The position numbers were made by a program, and so were the translations under genes. The notes beneath the pieces were generated by a model. That model made no database searches and was not told the origin of the DNA. It saw only the letters and a list, made by a program, of their open reading frames with translations. From Phormidesmis sp963710175 (GTDB lineage Bacteria > Cyanobacteriota > Cyanobacteriia > Phormidesmidales > Phormidesmidaceae), in the NCBI GenBank assembly GCA_963710175.1, contig CAVPZC010000002.1, forward strand, positions 62,001 to 126,000: a DNA stretch of 64,000 bases, read 5' to 3'. Below, piece by piece: positions 8,582 through 16,231 of the stretch (position 1 is the stretch's first letter; the number at the start of each line of letters is the position of its first letter).

Positions 8582-9775
8582 GTGATCGCCCAGCGACTGC
8601 TCTGCGTCAGCCGTTTGTTCTGTCTGGTCTATTGCAAACTCCTCTACCGGAAAGACGCTCACATCCAGATTGACCGGACGCGCTAGCTTTTCTTCTAAAA
8701 GGCTGTGTACGCCGTCCACATCGGCTGCGGAAATTGAGCCCGCAGGCGCAGCCACTTCGAGCTTGACCATCAGTGATTTCCCCTGTGAGTTTACCTGTAG
8801 CCTGCGAATATCGGTATCGCTAAAAGTCTCATTTTTACTGCGGATAATGCGCCCTACCGAGGTCCGAGCCCGCTCTTCTATGACCAATTTTCGCAGCGAG
8901 AGCCCCAAGGGAACGCCCAAGAGCGTAATTGTCAGGGTAGAGGCTAGCAGTCCTCGCCGGGCTCTCTTCATAGAGCCATAGTCTTGCCAGACAAAGATCA
9001 GACCGCCGCTGAGAATAATGCCCGAGAGATTGGTTAAAAATAGCAGGGTAGAGCCAATGACAACATCGCGCGAGCCAAAGGCCATACCGATGCCGATGAC
9101 GCTCAGCGGAGGCACTAGCGCAACGGCGATCGCCACTCCACTGAGCGCACTGGTCACATCCCGGCGAGTAGTCGCAAAAGCCCCCGCCGCCCCCGCCGCT
9201 AAGCCAATAGCCAGGTCAATTAAGGTAGGCCGAGTGCGCTCCAGAATCTCCGGGTTCAGCGTATTTAGACCGACCACAGTACAGATAAAATAAGCCGTCA
9301 GCGTCGTCAGCGCCGCACCTGTAGCCACAGATAGCCCTGCCCGCTTTAGCAGTCGGCGGTTGCCCATAGTAATAGCAAAGGCCATTCCCGTAATCGGCCC
9401 CATCAGCGGCGCTACGATCATCGCACCGATAATGGCGGCTGTGCTGCCTGCTAGCAATCCCAGGGAAGAGATGACCCCCGAGAGAAACAGCATAATGTAA
9501 TAGGTAAAAGAGGGCTCAGCGTTGCGCCACAAATTGCGATTCAGACTCTTTAGGGGCACCGGATTGTTCGCCATCCAGTGCCAATCGCCACCGTTGACAG
9601 CCCATATTTTGTTGGCTTTACGAGCCGTGCGAATCACTGGCCGATAAATCCGCTGCGGCAAGTAACGGCGCAGCAAAGCCAAAAGCGGTATCCGCCAAGC
9701 AACTGGCCTATCGTCTCCTGTAGGCGCTGGCTTTTTAGGTACTGGCTTCTGGCCACTCTCTTTTTTTACAGACAT
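8546..9775 (-). CDS. DUF389-family membrane protein
   Basis: A 409-residue integral membrane protein of the DUF389 family (TIGR00341-type), whose function is unknown. After a ~95-residue polar N-terminus come about six hydrophobic segments (roughly 95-295), including the family hallmark GAMIVAPLMGPITGMAF and ALVPPLSVIGIGMAFG. A soluble C-terminal domain (~300-409) follows. The ATG at 9775 is the only reasonable start. The gene is convergent with the hybrid kinase gene and shares 36 bp with it, with no room for an intergenic terminator. Confidence 0.9.
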   Translation of the reverse strand: MSVKKESGQKPVPKKPAPTGDDRPVAWRIPLLALLRRYLPQRIYRPVIRTARKANKIWAVNGGDWHWMANNPVPLKSLNRNLWRNAEPSFTYYIMLFLSGVISSLGLLAGSTAAIIGAMIVAPLMGPITGMAFAITMGNRRLLKRAGLSVATGAALTTLTAYFICTVVGLNTLNPEILERTRPTLIDLAIGLAAGAAGAFATTRRDVTSALSGVAIAVALVPPLSVIGIGMAFGSRDVVIGSTLLFLTNLSGIILSGGLIFVWQDYGSMKRARRGLLASTLTITLLGVPLGLSLRKLVIEERARTSVGRIIRSKNETFSDTDIRRLQVNSQGKSLMVKLEVAAPAGSISAADVDGVHSLLEEKLARPVNLDVSVFPVEEFAIDQTEQTADAEQSLGDHLPTYLRPIQLR

Positions 9776-9964
9776 TTTTTACAGACAGATAATCTATCCA
9801 CCTTTAAACAGGCTTCGAGACATGCGGATCACTATAGAAAGTGACCGTAGAGCCTCAGCAGGTATGCCCTACGGCATGAGGGAAAGTGCCCTACGATAGA
9901 GCATTACTCAGGCTCTAAAACATAGCATAGTAGGTGTAAATTCATTTTCAGGAAACCATTTATT

Positions 9965-10147
9965 ATGAGTCTAGAAGACAAAGCAAAGGCAGCAGCCAAA
10001 GCCACTGAAGGTAAGCTAAAAGAAGCTTATGGCAGAGCGCAGGATAACCCTGAAGCCCAAGTAGAGGGGGAAGACGAGCAGATAGAAGCGGCTGCTCCGT
10101 CTGAGAAAGAAGACGCGAAGCAGGCCATCAAAGACATTCCTGATTAG
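9965..10147 (+). CDS. CsbD family protein
   Basis: A 60-residue, highly charged Ala/Lys/Glu-rich protein of the CsbD/YjbJ family, small soluble proteins linked to general stress responses in several bacteria. The family pattern is visible: DKAKAAAKATEGKLKEAYGRA, then a second charged helix with KEDAKQAIKD. The biochemical role is unknown. A paralogue lies 126 bp downstream; this copy is more acidic (EGEDEQIEAAAPSEKEDA). The start is at an ATG with AGGAA about 12 nt upstream, a rather long spacing. Confidence 0.9.
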   Translation: MSLEDKAKAAAKATEGKLKEAYGRAQDNPEAQVEGEDEQIEAAAPSEKEDAKQAIKDIPD

Positions 10148-10273
10148 GCCGTCTGAATTAGGAAAGATGTAACCTATGGCTGACAGGAAAGCAGCCGGAA
10201 GGTAGAGGAGGCCGCTAGAGCTGACAAGTAACCTAATAAGGTATAGAACTTAACTAACTGGAGGATATTCACT

Positions 10274-10456
10274 ATGGGTATCGACGATAGAGCCAAGGCT
10301 GCCGCCAAAGACGCTGAAGGTAAAGTTCAAGAAGCGGCGGGTAAAGCAACAGACAACACCGAAGCTCAAGCAAAGGGCAAAGCCAAGCAAGCAGAAGCTT
10401 CTGCTACTAATACCAAAGAAGACATGAAAGACAGCGTCAAGGACGCTATCGATTAA
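10274..10456 (+). CDS. CsbD family protein (second copy)
   Basis: Sixty residues, the same length as the upstream paralogue, with the pattern IDDRAKAAAKDAEGKVQEAAGKA and a C-terminal KEDMKDSVKDAID helix. GGAGG ends 9 nt before the ATG, a much better ribosome-binding site than the first copy has, so the second may be translated more strongly. The strong hairpin at 10510-10545 ends the unit. The pair looks like a local duplication that has since diverged. Confidence 0.92.
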   Translation: MGIDDRAKAAAKDAEGKVQEAAGKATDNTEAQAKGKAKQAEASATNTKEDMKDSVKDAID

Positions 10457-10509
10457 GCGCCTTTTACTCGTTTACACCGAACTATAAAGTTCTCTAATTT
10501 CCTAAGGAA

Positions 10510-10545
10510 GGGCCTAGACGCAATGCGTCTAGGCCCTTTTCTTTT
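10510..10545 (+). terminator. Rho-independent terminator of the csbD pair
   Basis: A 13-bp GC-rich stem (10510-10522 with 10524-10536, arm GGGCCTAGACGCA) with a very tight loop, followed by a T-rich stretch (TTTTCTTTT). It is the strongest intrinsic terminator in the window. Confidence 0.93.
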
Positions 10546-10644
10546 ATAGCTTCCGGCACTTTGCTATAACTTGTTCTTTGGGCTTCTTCAACTCTTTTCA
10601 CGGCAACCATATTTCTGTGGCTTCAACAGAAATCTGACTGTCTT

Positions 10645-12075
10645 CTATTTGGCTCCCGCCATCGCTGGTTTCTTAGTCGTCTTCTGCATCTCCGCTAAAA
10701 TTGCCGACACATTTGCCTTGGCATCGCCAAAGAGCATCTGCGAATTGTCTTTATAAAACAGCGGATTGTCTACGCCGGCATAGCCAACTGACAGGCTGCG
10801 CTTCATCACAACGACATTGGCCGCGCTCCATACTTCCAATACTGGCATCCCTGCTATGGGGCTAGTCGGGTCATCTAGTGCGCTGGGGTTTACCGTGTCA
10901 TTAGCACCAATCACTAGCACCACATCGGTAGCAGCAAAGTCTTCATTGATTTCGTCCATTTCTAGAACGATATCGTAAGGGACATTAGCTTCTGCTAGAA
11001 GAACATTCATATGACCCGGCAGGCGACCGGCAACCGGATGGATGCCGAAGCGGACAGTAGTACCGCGATCGCGCAAAATTTTAGTAATATCGGCTACCGC
11101 GTGCTGCGCCTGCGCTACCGCCATGCCATAGCCTGGCGTAATAATCACGCTGCTCGCATCGTTCAATAGTTCAACCGTCTCTTCCACAGTGGTGGAAGTC
11201 GCACTGCCGCCCGGCGCTGTACTGCCCGCCCCGCCAGATTTTGCACCCTGACCAAATCCACCGAGAATAACGCTGATAAAAGAGCGATTCATCGCCTGAC
11301 ACATAATGATGCTCAAAATAGCACCGCTGCTGCCAACCAGCGCCCCAGTCACAATCAGCAGATCATTCGAGAGCATAAAGCCTGCCGCCGCTGCCGCCCA
11401 GCCGGAGTAGCTGTTGAGCATAGAAATTACCACCGGCATGTCGGCCCCGCCAATGGCAGCGACCAAATGCATCCCGAGCAGACCAGCCAAACCACTCATG
11501 CCCAGCAAAGCAGGCAGTCCGGCAGTCCCTTCTGCGCCCATAAAGACAAAGCCCAGGGCGACAGTGCCAACCAGCAGACCAATATTTAGCAAATGCCGTC
11601 CGGGCAGCATTAATGGCTTGCTGCTGATCAGGGCTTTCAGCTTGCCAAAAGCAATCACTGAGCCGGTAAAGGTCACCGCACCAATAAATACACCCACATA
11701 GATTTCAATCATGTGAATCGTTTCTTCTGCGCCGACCAGACCAGACTCAGGTTGGAGATAGTTGCCAATCCCTACAAGTACCGCCGCGAGCCCGACAAAG
11801 CTGTGCAGCACCGCCACCAGCTCGGGCATTTCGGTCATCTCTACTCGCGAGGCCAAAAATGCGCCAATCACCACACCGGGTACAATCACCGCGATCAGCG
11901 CAGTATAGTTGCTCACCCCTGAGCCCAGTGCCGTTGCGCTAATTGCCAGCGCCATACCAACAATGCCGTAGAGATTGCCGCGCTTAGCCGTTTCCTGATT
12001 AGACAGTCCGCCCAAGCTCAAAATAAACAGAACGATAGCCGCAATGTAGGCGACCGTCACTAAATTATGGGACAT
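10645..12075 (-). CDS. pntB: NAD(P) transhydrogenase subunit beta
   Basis: A 476-residue membrane subunit of the proton-translocating nicotinamide nucleotide transhydrogenase, which couples proton flow to hydride transfer between NADH and NADP+. Residues ~1-270 form the multi-helix membrane domain II with many Gly/Ala-rich segments. Residues ~290-476 form the NADP(H)-binding domain III, with ITPGYGMAVAQAQ, FGIHPVAGRLPGHMNVLLAEA, VIGANDTVNP and KRSLSVGYAGVDNPLF. Length and motifs are normal. It follows pntA by 86 bp, a gap holding a palindromic repeat, so the two are probably co-transcribed. Confidence 0.97.
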   Translation of the reverse strand: MSHNLVTVAYIAAIVLFILSLGGLSNQETAKRGNLYGIVGMALAISATALGSGVSNYTALIAVIVPGVVIGAFLASRVEMTEMPELVAVLHSFVGLAAVLVGIGNYLQPESGLVGAEETIHMIEIYVGVFIGAVTFTGSVIAFGKLKALISSKPLMLPGRHLLNIGLLVGTVALGFVFMGAEGTAGLPALLGMSGLAGLLGMHLVAAIGGADMPVVISMLNSYSGWAAAAAGFMLSNDLLIVTGALVGSSGAILSIIMCQAMNRSFISVILGGFGQGAKSGGAGSTAPGGSATSTTVEETVELLNDASSVIITPGYGMAVAQAQHAVADITKILRDRGTTVRFGIHPVAGRLPGHMNVLLAEANVPYDIVLEMDEINEDFAATDVVLVIGANDTVNPSALDDPTSPIAGMPVLEVWSAANVVVMKRSLSVGYAGVDNPLFYKDNSQMLFGDAKANVSAILAEMQKTTKKPAMAGAK

Positions 12076-12108
12076 AGATCAATTCCTGTGAGATATAGCG
12101 ATCAGCAG

Positions 12109-12148
12109 ATCCCCTCCTCGGAGGGGTGCCCGCAAGGCGGGGTGGGTC
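12109..12148. repeat. palindromic dispersed-repeat-like element between pntA and pntB
   Basis: The perfect palindrome CCCCTCCTCGGAGGGG (12111-12126) is followed by a second small hairpin, CCCGC-AAG-GCGGG, and GTGGGTC. A closely similar arrangement (CCCCTCTAGAGGGG, then GGGGTGGGT) occurs inside the MITE-like element at 18880-19089. This suggests a repeat family spread in intergenic spacers. In the pntAB mRNA it would fold as a stable intercistronic hairpin. Confidence 0.65.
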
Positions 12149-12161
12149 ATCCGGACTTGAA

Positions 12162-13796
12162 TTACTTCCGGAACATCTTTAGCATTCGCTGGGTAACCAG
12201 AAATCCGCCTGAAATATTGATAGTGCCGACGAGGATGGCGATCGCTCCCAACACCGTCGTCGTCGTCCACTCACCCGAGAGCTGCAACAGCCCGCCAATA
12301 ATGATGATTCCGCTAATCGCATTGGTGACACTCATCAGCGGCGTATGCAGCGACGGGCTCACATTCCAAATCACCTGCCAGCCTACAAAGCAGGCCAAAA
12401 TGAACACCGTAAAGTGCGAGAGAAAAGAAGGCGGCGCGCTCAGGCCGATAGCGATAATGCCGCTGGCTAGAGCCGCCAAACCCAGCCACCTGACCAGGGG
12501 TGAAGCCTTCTTCTTCTCAGCGGTCAGTGGCTGAACGACCGCCGCTGGTTTCACCGGCGGCTGAGCGACAGTCGAAGCCTCCGGTCTGGGCGCAGGCCAG
12601 GTGACTTCGCCTTCATAGGTGATCAGCGCTCCACGAACGGCTTCGTCTTCCAGGTCAATTTTGTAATCGTCTGAGCCGCCCATGTCGCTGAGCAGATGGT
12701 ACAAATTGGTGCCGTATAGCTGGCTGGACTGACTGGCCATGCGGCTGGGAAAGTCGGTAACGCCGACAATCGTGACATCGTGATAGCTATAGATTTCACC
12801 CGGCTTAGTGACCGCGCAGTTGCCGCCTTGCTCAGCGGCCATATCAACCACAACGGATCCCGGCTTCATACTCTCCACCATTTCCTGCGTAATTAGCAAA
12901 GGCGCACGCTTACCGGGAATCAGCGCCGTGGTGATAATAATGTCCACTTCTTTGGCCTGCTCTGCGAACAACGCCATCTCTGCCTCGATAAATTCTGGGC
13001 TCATAGTTTTGGCATAGCCACCGTCGCCTGAACCATCTTCTGCAAAGCTCAGCTCTAAAAATTCTGCGCCGAGGCTTTCAACCTGCTCTTTGACCACCAG
13101 CCGCGTATCAAAAGCACGAACAATCGCCCCCAAACTTTTCGCCGCACCAATCGCAGCGAGTCCGGCGACGCCCGCCCCAATCACCATCACCTTACAGGGC
13201 GGCACCTTACCTGCCGCCGTAATCTGCCCGGTGAAGAATCGGCCAAATTGGTTGGCGGCCTCAATCACAGCCCGGTAACCAGCAATGTTGGCCATCGAGC
13301 TAAGGGCATCCATTTTTTGGGCGCGGCTAATGCGGGGAATCGCGTCCATCGCCAGCACCGTAGCCTGACGGCTGGACAGATGGCTGACTAAGTCTGAATT
13401 TTGGGCGGGCCAGATAAAGCTAATCAGCGACTGGTGAGCGCTGAGCATATCGGCTTCATGCCGACCGTTGGGATGAGCTTGCGGGGCCTGCACTTTTAGA
13501 ATGACATCGGCGCTTTCCCACAGCTCGGTAGCCGTGTTGACAATAGCGCAGCCTGCCGCCTGATAAGCCTGGTCACTAAATTTGGCGGCTTCTCCAGCAG
13601 TGCGCTCTATTAAGACTTCAAAACCTATTTTTTGAAGCTTTTTAGCGGTATCGGGCGTGGCTGCCACTCGGCGCTCGCCTGCGACAATTTCTTTGGGGAT
13701 GCCAATCTTTTTAGCCGTTCTTTCAGTCGTCTGTGGGTCCTGCTCAGGATCGGTAGTGCTCCCTTGAGCAGCGTCCTTTTCAATCGAAAGCGTCAT
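12162..13796 (-). CDS. pntA: NAD(P) transhydrogenase subunit alpha (fused alpha1-alpha2)
   Basis: A 544-residue subunit. Residues ~15-150 carry the AlaDH/PNT N-terminal fold (IGIPKEIVAGERRVAATPDTA). Residues ~150-385 carry the NAD(H)-binding domain with the GAGVAGLAAIGAAK nucleotide loop and AFDTR. After a Pro/Ala linker, ~430-544 hold the membrane segments that in some cyanobacteria are a separate PntA2 polypeptide. Here both parts are one chain. The ATG at 13796 is preceded by GGAGA at 5-nt spacing, which decides against an upstream TTG at 13820. It heads the pntA-pntB unit, which contributes to NADPH supply and redox balance. Confidence 0.96.
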   Translation of the reverse strand: MTLSIEKDAAQGSTTDPEQDPQTTERTAKKIGIPKEIVAGERRVAATPDTAKKLQKIGFEVLIERTAGEAAKFSDQAYQAAGCAIVNTATELWESADVILKVQAPQAHPNGRHEADMLSAHQSLISFIWPAQNSDLVSHLSSRQATVLAMDAIPRISRAQKMDALSSMANIAGYRAVIEAANQFGRFFTGQITAAGKVPPCKVMVIGAGVAGLAAIGAAKSLGAIVRAFDTRLVVKEQVESLGAEFLELSFAEDGSGDGGYAKTMSPEFIEAEMALFAEQAKEVDIIITTALIPGKRAPLLITQEMVESMKPGSVVVDMAAEQGGNCAVTKPGEIYSYHDVTIVGVTDFPSRMASQSSQLYGTNLYHLLSDMGGSDDYKIDLEDEAVRGALITYEGEVTWPAPRPEASTVAQPPVKPAAVVQPLTAEKKKASPLVRWLGLAALASGIIAIGLSAPPSFLSHFTVFILACFVGWQVIWNVSPSLHTPLMSVTNAISGIIIIGGLLQLSGEWTTTTVLGAIAILVGTINISGGFLVTQRMLKMFRK

Positions 13797-14154
13797 AGCA
13801 TCTCCACTGTAGCTGTGCAATTAGATCAGACAAATTTTAGATTAGGCAAATTAAATACTGGCAGAATAGAAATGCAATGAGAAAGGGACCCTTACAAAGA
13901 TTGATGTCTGTTTGCAAAAGTTTTTGAAGGGCTTGCCAAGATTCTAGTTGAACTTCACCTGAACCTTATCTGGGCGCATCGATTTTGCTCGGAGCCATTC
14001 GTCGCCTAATTCAATCGAGAAACCGTCCACCTGACTCAGCGCGTATTCTTTACACAGTGTTAGACGTAATATAAGTAAAGCGCTGTATCTGTACTTTGCA
14101 CGGCTGCGCTTCACTCATTTAAGTCAACACCCCTGTTTTGAGGAGTTCTAGCGA
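13797..14154. other. divergent intergenic region, pntA / DUF2808 gene
   Basis: About 360 bp between divergent genes. It should hold the pntAB promoter and that of the DUF2808 gene. I see only the tentative promoter listed at 14049-14075 and no repeat or RNA gene. Confidence 0.5.
14049..14075 (+). promoter_or_regulatory. tentative sigma-70-type promoter for the DUF2808 gene
   Basis: TTTACA (14049-14054) and TATAAG (14070-14075) are separated by 15 bp, shorter than ideal. The predicted start would leave a ~70-nt leader before the ATG at 14155. GAGGAG about 10 nt upstream of that ATG provides the ribosome-binding site. Confidence 0.3.
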
Positions 14155-14736
14155 ATGTCTGCTAAGCGTTCTATGTATCGTCTGCTGTCGGGACTGGCGC
14201 TGTCTGGCGCAGCGATCGCCACTACCCTGACGGCCTTGCCCCTTCAGCCTGGTATGGCTCAGACCAACCAGGGGCTCACCCTTTTTGGCGGCGTAGATTC
14301 AGAGTTTCGCTTGCCCTACACCCTACGCAATAATGAACCCCGCAGCACCCGAGCAGCCTATTATCTGCGCGTGCCAGGTACTCGCATTGAGAGAGCGGCT
14401 TCCCATCTGCGCATCAGCTATCCCGAAGCCTTTACCAACCGCAGCGGCGCTTTTGATATCGATCAAATTACAGTGCGTCGAGGCCGAGGCTCAGGCGGGC
14501 GCGAAATCCCGGTGGACGAAGTCGTTTGGACTCCAGAAGCTAGCCAGCTAGATATTTACCTGACCGAAGACATCCCTGCTGATACCAGTTTTGTGATTGC
14601 CATGGAAGGCATCCGCAACCCCAATCGCTTTGGGATGCACCGCTTCAATTTACAGGCTGAGTCTCGTGGCGATGTTTTACCTCGCTACTTGGGGACTTGG
14701 GAATTGCTGGTTGCAGAAGACATGGGCAACCGGTAG
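14155..14736 (+). CDS. DUF2808 exported protein
   Basis: A 193-residue protein with a Sec signal peptide (positively charged start, hydrophobic stretch ~10-28, AMAQ-type cleavage near residue 36). The rest resembles the cyanobacterial DUF2808 family: a beta-rich exported domain with the pattern TRAAYYLRVPG, ASHLRISYPEAF and IAMEGIRNPNRFGMHRFNLQAE. The function is not established; it presumably acts in the periplasm or outer layers. It precedes rpmH by 150 bp in the same orientation. Confidence 0.87.
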   Translation: MSAKRSMYRLLSGLALSGAAIATTLTALPLQPGMAQTNQGLTLFGGVDSEFRLPYTLRNNEPRSTRAAYYLRVPGTRIERAASHLRISYPEAFTNRSGAFDIDQITVRRGRGSGGREIPVDEVVWTPEASQLDIYLTEDIPADTSFVIAMEGIRNPNRFGMHRFNLQAESRGDVLPRYLGTWELLVAEDMGNR

Positions 14737-14886
14737 AATAGTGGGTCTGTGCTTGCCCTACCCTCCTAGTGATCGCGCTTGAGATGGACAAGAGGGCGGC
14801 AAGCACCTGATAGCTTTAGCGTAGAGCCTGTAAAGGTCGTGGCAAAGCCGTAGCAGTAGGACGTAACACTTCAGGAAGATAGACCC

Positions 14887-15024
14887 ATGACCAAGCGTAC
14901 TCTCGGAGGAACTTCTCGCAAGCGCAAGCGAGTTTCTGGTTTTCGCGCCAGAATGCGTACCAAAAATGGCCGCAATGTGATCAAAGCTCGTCGCAGCAAA
15001 GGCCGGGCTCGGTTAGGCGCATAG
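14887..15024 (+). CDS. rpmH: 50S ribosomal protein L34
   Basis: A 45-residue, very basic protein reading MTKRTLGGTSRKRKRVSGFR, then ARMRTKNGRNVIKARRSKGR, ending ARLGA. This is the full L34 pattern (GFRARMRT, GR.VI.ARR.KGR). AGGAAG lies ~8 nt upstream of the ATG. L34 is part of the large ribosomal subunit. It heads the classic rpmH-rnpA-yidC cluster, which in many bacteria lies near the replication origin; I see no dnaA or DnaA-box cluster in this window. Confidence 0.97.
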   Translation: MTKRTLGGTSRKRKRVSGFRARMRTKNGRNVIKARRSKGRARLGA

Positions 15025-15084
15025 GTCAGCTAGGTTCAGCGATAGAACTGCACTGTAATGAGACTGCCCTGATAGGACTGCACT

Positions 15085-15609
15085 GTGGCGCTATCTAAAC
15101 AAAATCGGCTGAGGTCATCTCGTGATTTTGGCACAGTGCATCGCCGGGGGGTGCGGGCGGCTACTCGCCACTTAGCGGTTCGTGCCCTGAAGCCGAAAGC
15201 CGCCAAGCCTGGAGCTATCAAGACCGAAGCTATCAAGACCAGAGCAATCGAGACTGGAGCAATCGAAGTCAGGAGCCCAAAGCTCAGAGCCACAGAGCCT
15301 GAAGAGTCAGCGACGCGGCGGTCGCCTCGACCGATTCATCAACCGACTAACCCAACGAGCGCTGATGGCAATCCGTCTGCGCTTGTGTCGTCTTTTGGCA
15401 TTTCTATCAGCCGCAAGGTCAGCAAGCGGGCCGTGGTGCGCAATCGCATCAAACGGCAGATCAAAGCGATTATTCGTCGCTTTTTGCCTGAAATCACCCC
15501 TGGCTGGCAGGTCGTGATTGTGGTGCGACCCGCCGCAGTGGAGTGCGAATTTGACGACTTTTTGCGAGAATTAAACTATCTGCTAAAAAAGCTAGAGATA
15601 TTCACATAG
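15085..15609 (+). CDS. rnpA: ribonuclease P protein component with a large insert
   Basis: The protein subunit of RNase P, which helps the catalytic RNA trim the 5' ends of tRNA precursors. It starts at GTG 15085 (MALSKQNRLRSSRDF). Conserved parts are residues 1-35, and 105-170 with GISISRKVSKRAVVRNRIKRQ, where the RNR motif marks the RNA-binding helix. The total of 174 residues exceeds the usual ~110-130. The extra is a ~70-residue segment (about 36-104) rich in Ala, Lys, Glu and Pro with repeated AIKTEAIKTRAIETGAI units, encoded by imperfect 15-bp DNA repeats near 15205-15270. It is probably a disordered loop that leaves the fold intact. Confidence 0.95.
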   Translation: MALSKQNRLRSSRDFGTVHRRGVRAATRHLAVRALKPKAAKPGAIKTEAIKTRAIETGAIEVRSPKLRATEPEESATRRSPRPIHQPTNPTSADGNPSALVSSFGISISRKVSKRAVVRNRIKRQIKAIIRRFLPEITPGWQVVIVVRPAAVECEFDDFLRELNYLLKKLEIFT

Positions 15610-15630
15610 TTTTTATCTGAGAGGGACGCC

Positions 15631-16023
15631 ATGGCAATTAGCGAAGAAGTCTATTACGAGGGCGGCCCTCACACAGGTGAGCTGCTCTTTAATATTGCGC
15701 TAGCCTTCACCATCATCTGCATTCCTCTGACGGTAGGTGCCATTGTGCGGGCGCTCTGGCTGCGCTATCGGATTACAAGTCGGCGAATTTCGATTACTGG
15801 GGGATGGATGGGGCGCGATCGCACCGATCTGATCTACTCTGAAGTTGCCAAAGTTGTCACCGTTCCTAGAGGGCTAGGGCTTTGGGGCGATATGGTGATT
15901 ACCCTCAAAGACGGTAGCCGCATTGAGCTGCGCGCGGTGCCCAAGTTTAGAGATATCTTCGACTATATTACCGATAAGATTTCTCCCCAGGCAAAAGTAG
16001 CCAGCGGCGCAATTGGGGCGTAG
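15631..16023 (+). CDS. PH-domain (YdbT/bPH2-like) membrane protein
   Basis: A 130-residue protein with one strong hydrophobic segment (about 17-45). A bacterial PH-like domain follows, with YRITSRRISITGGWMGRDR, a pattern common to membrane-anchored bPH2 proteins, and VPRGLGLWGDMVITLKDGS. A protein of this type regularly sits between rnpA and yidC in cyanobacteria, which suggests a link to membrane-protein biogenesis, but its role is not known. GAGAGGGA upstream of the ATG is a good ribosome-binding site, and the 21-bp gap from rnpA indicates an operon. Confidence 0.88.
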   Translation: MAISEEVYYEGGPHTGELLFNIALAFTIICIPLTVGAIVRALWLRYRITSRRISITGGWMGRDRTDLIYSEVAKVVTVPRGLGLWGDMVITLKDGSRIELRAVPKFRDIFDYITDKISPQAKVASGAIGA

Positions 16024-16087
16024 AGAGCTGGCCAGTGAAATAGCCAGTGAACCAGCCAGACAAATGGCAACTAGTCGAACGGCTGTT

Positions 16088-16130
16088 AAAGGGTTCGGTT
16101 AACCGAAGAAATCGGTCGCCGAGCCCCTTT
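16088..16130 (+). terminator. hairpin between the PH-protein gene and yidC, possible attenuator
   Basis: AAAGGG (16088-16093) pairs with CCCTTT (16125-16130) around an internal perfect palindrome TTCGGTTAACCGAA (16094-16107). The T-run is only three bases, so it may be a weak terminator or attenuator that separates yidC expression from the ribosomal part of the cluster. Confidence 0.45.
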
Positions 16131-16231
16131 GTAAGCAATATTCTCCCTGGATTAATCGCTCACCCAGTCGCCAACACCCCCAGTATTCAGATAAATTAAA
16201 GCTAACGGCCTTCACACTCAAGAGCGCACGC

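Noticed and set aside
10645..13796. Unusual pntA fusion as a novelty
   Set aside because: A single-chain alpha subunit is found in other cyanobacteria and in E. coli, so it is a normal variant.
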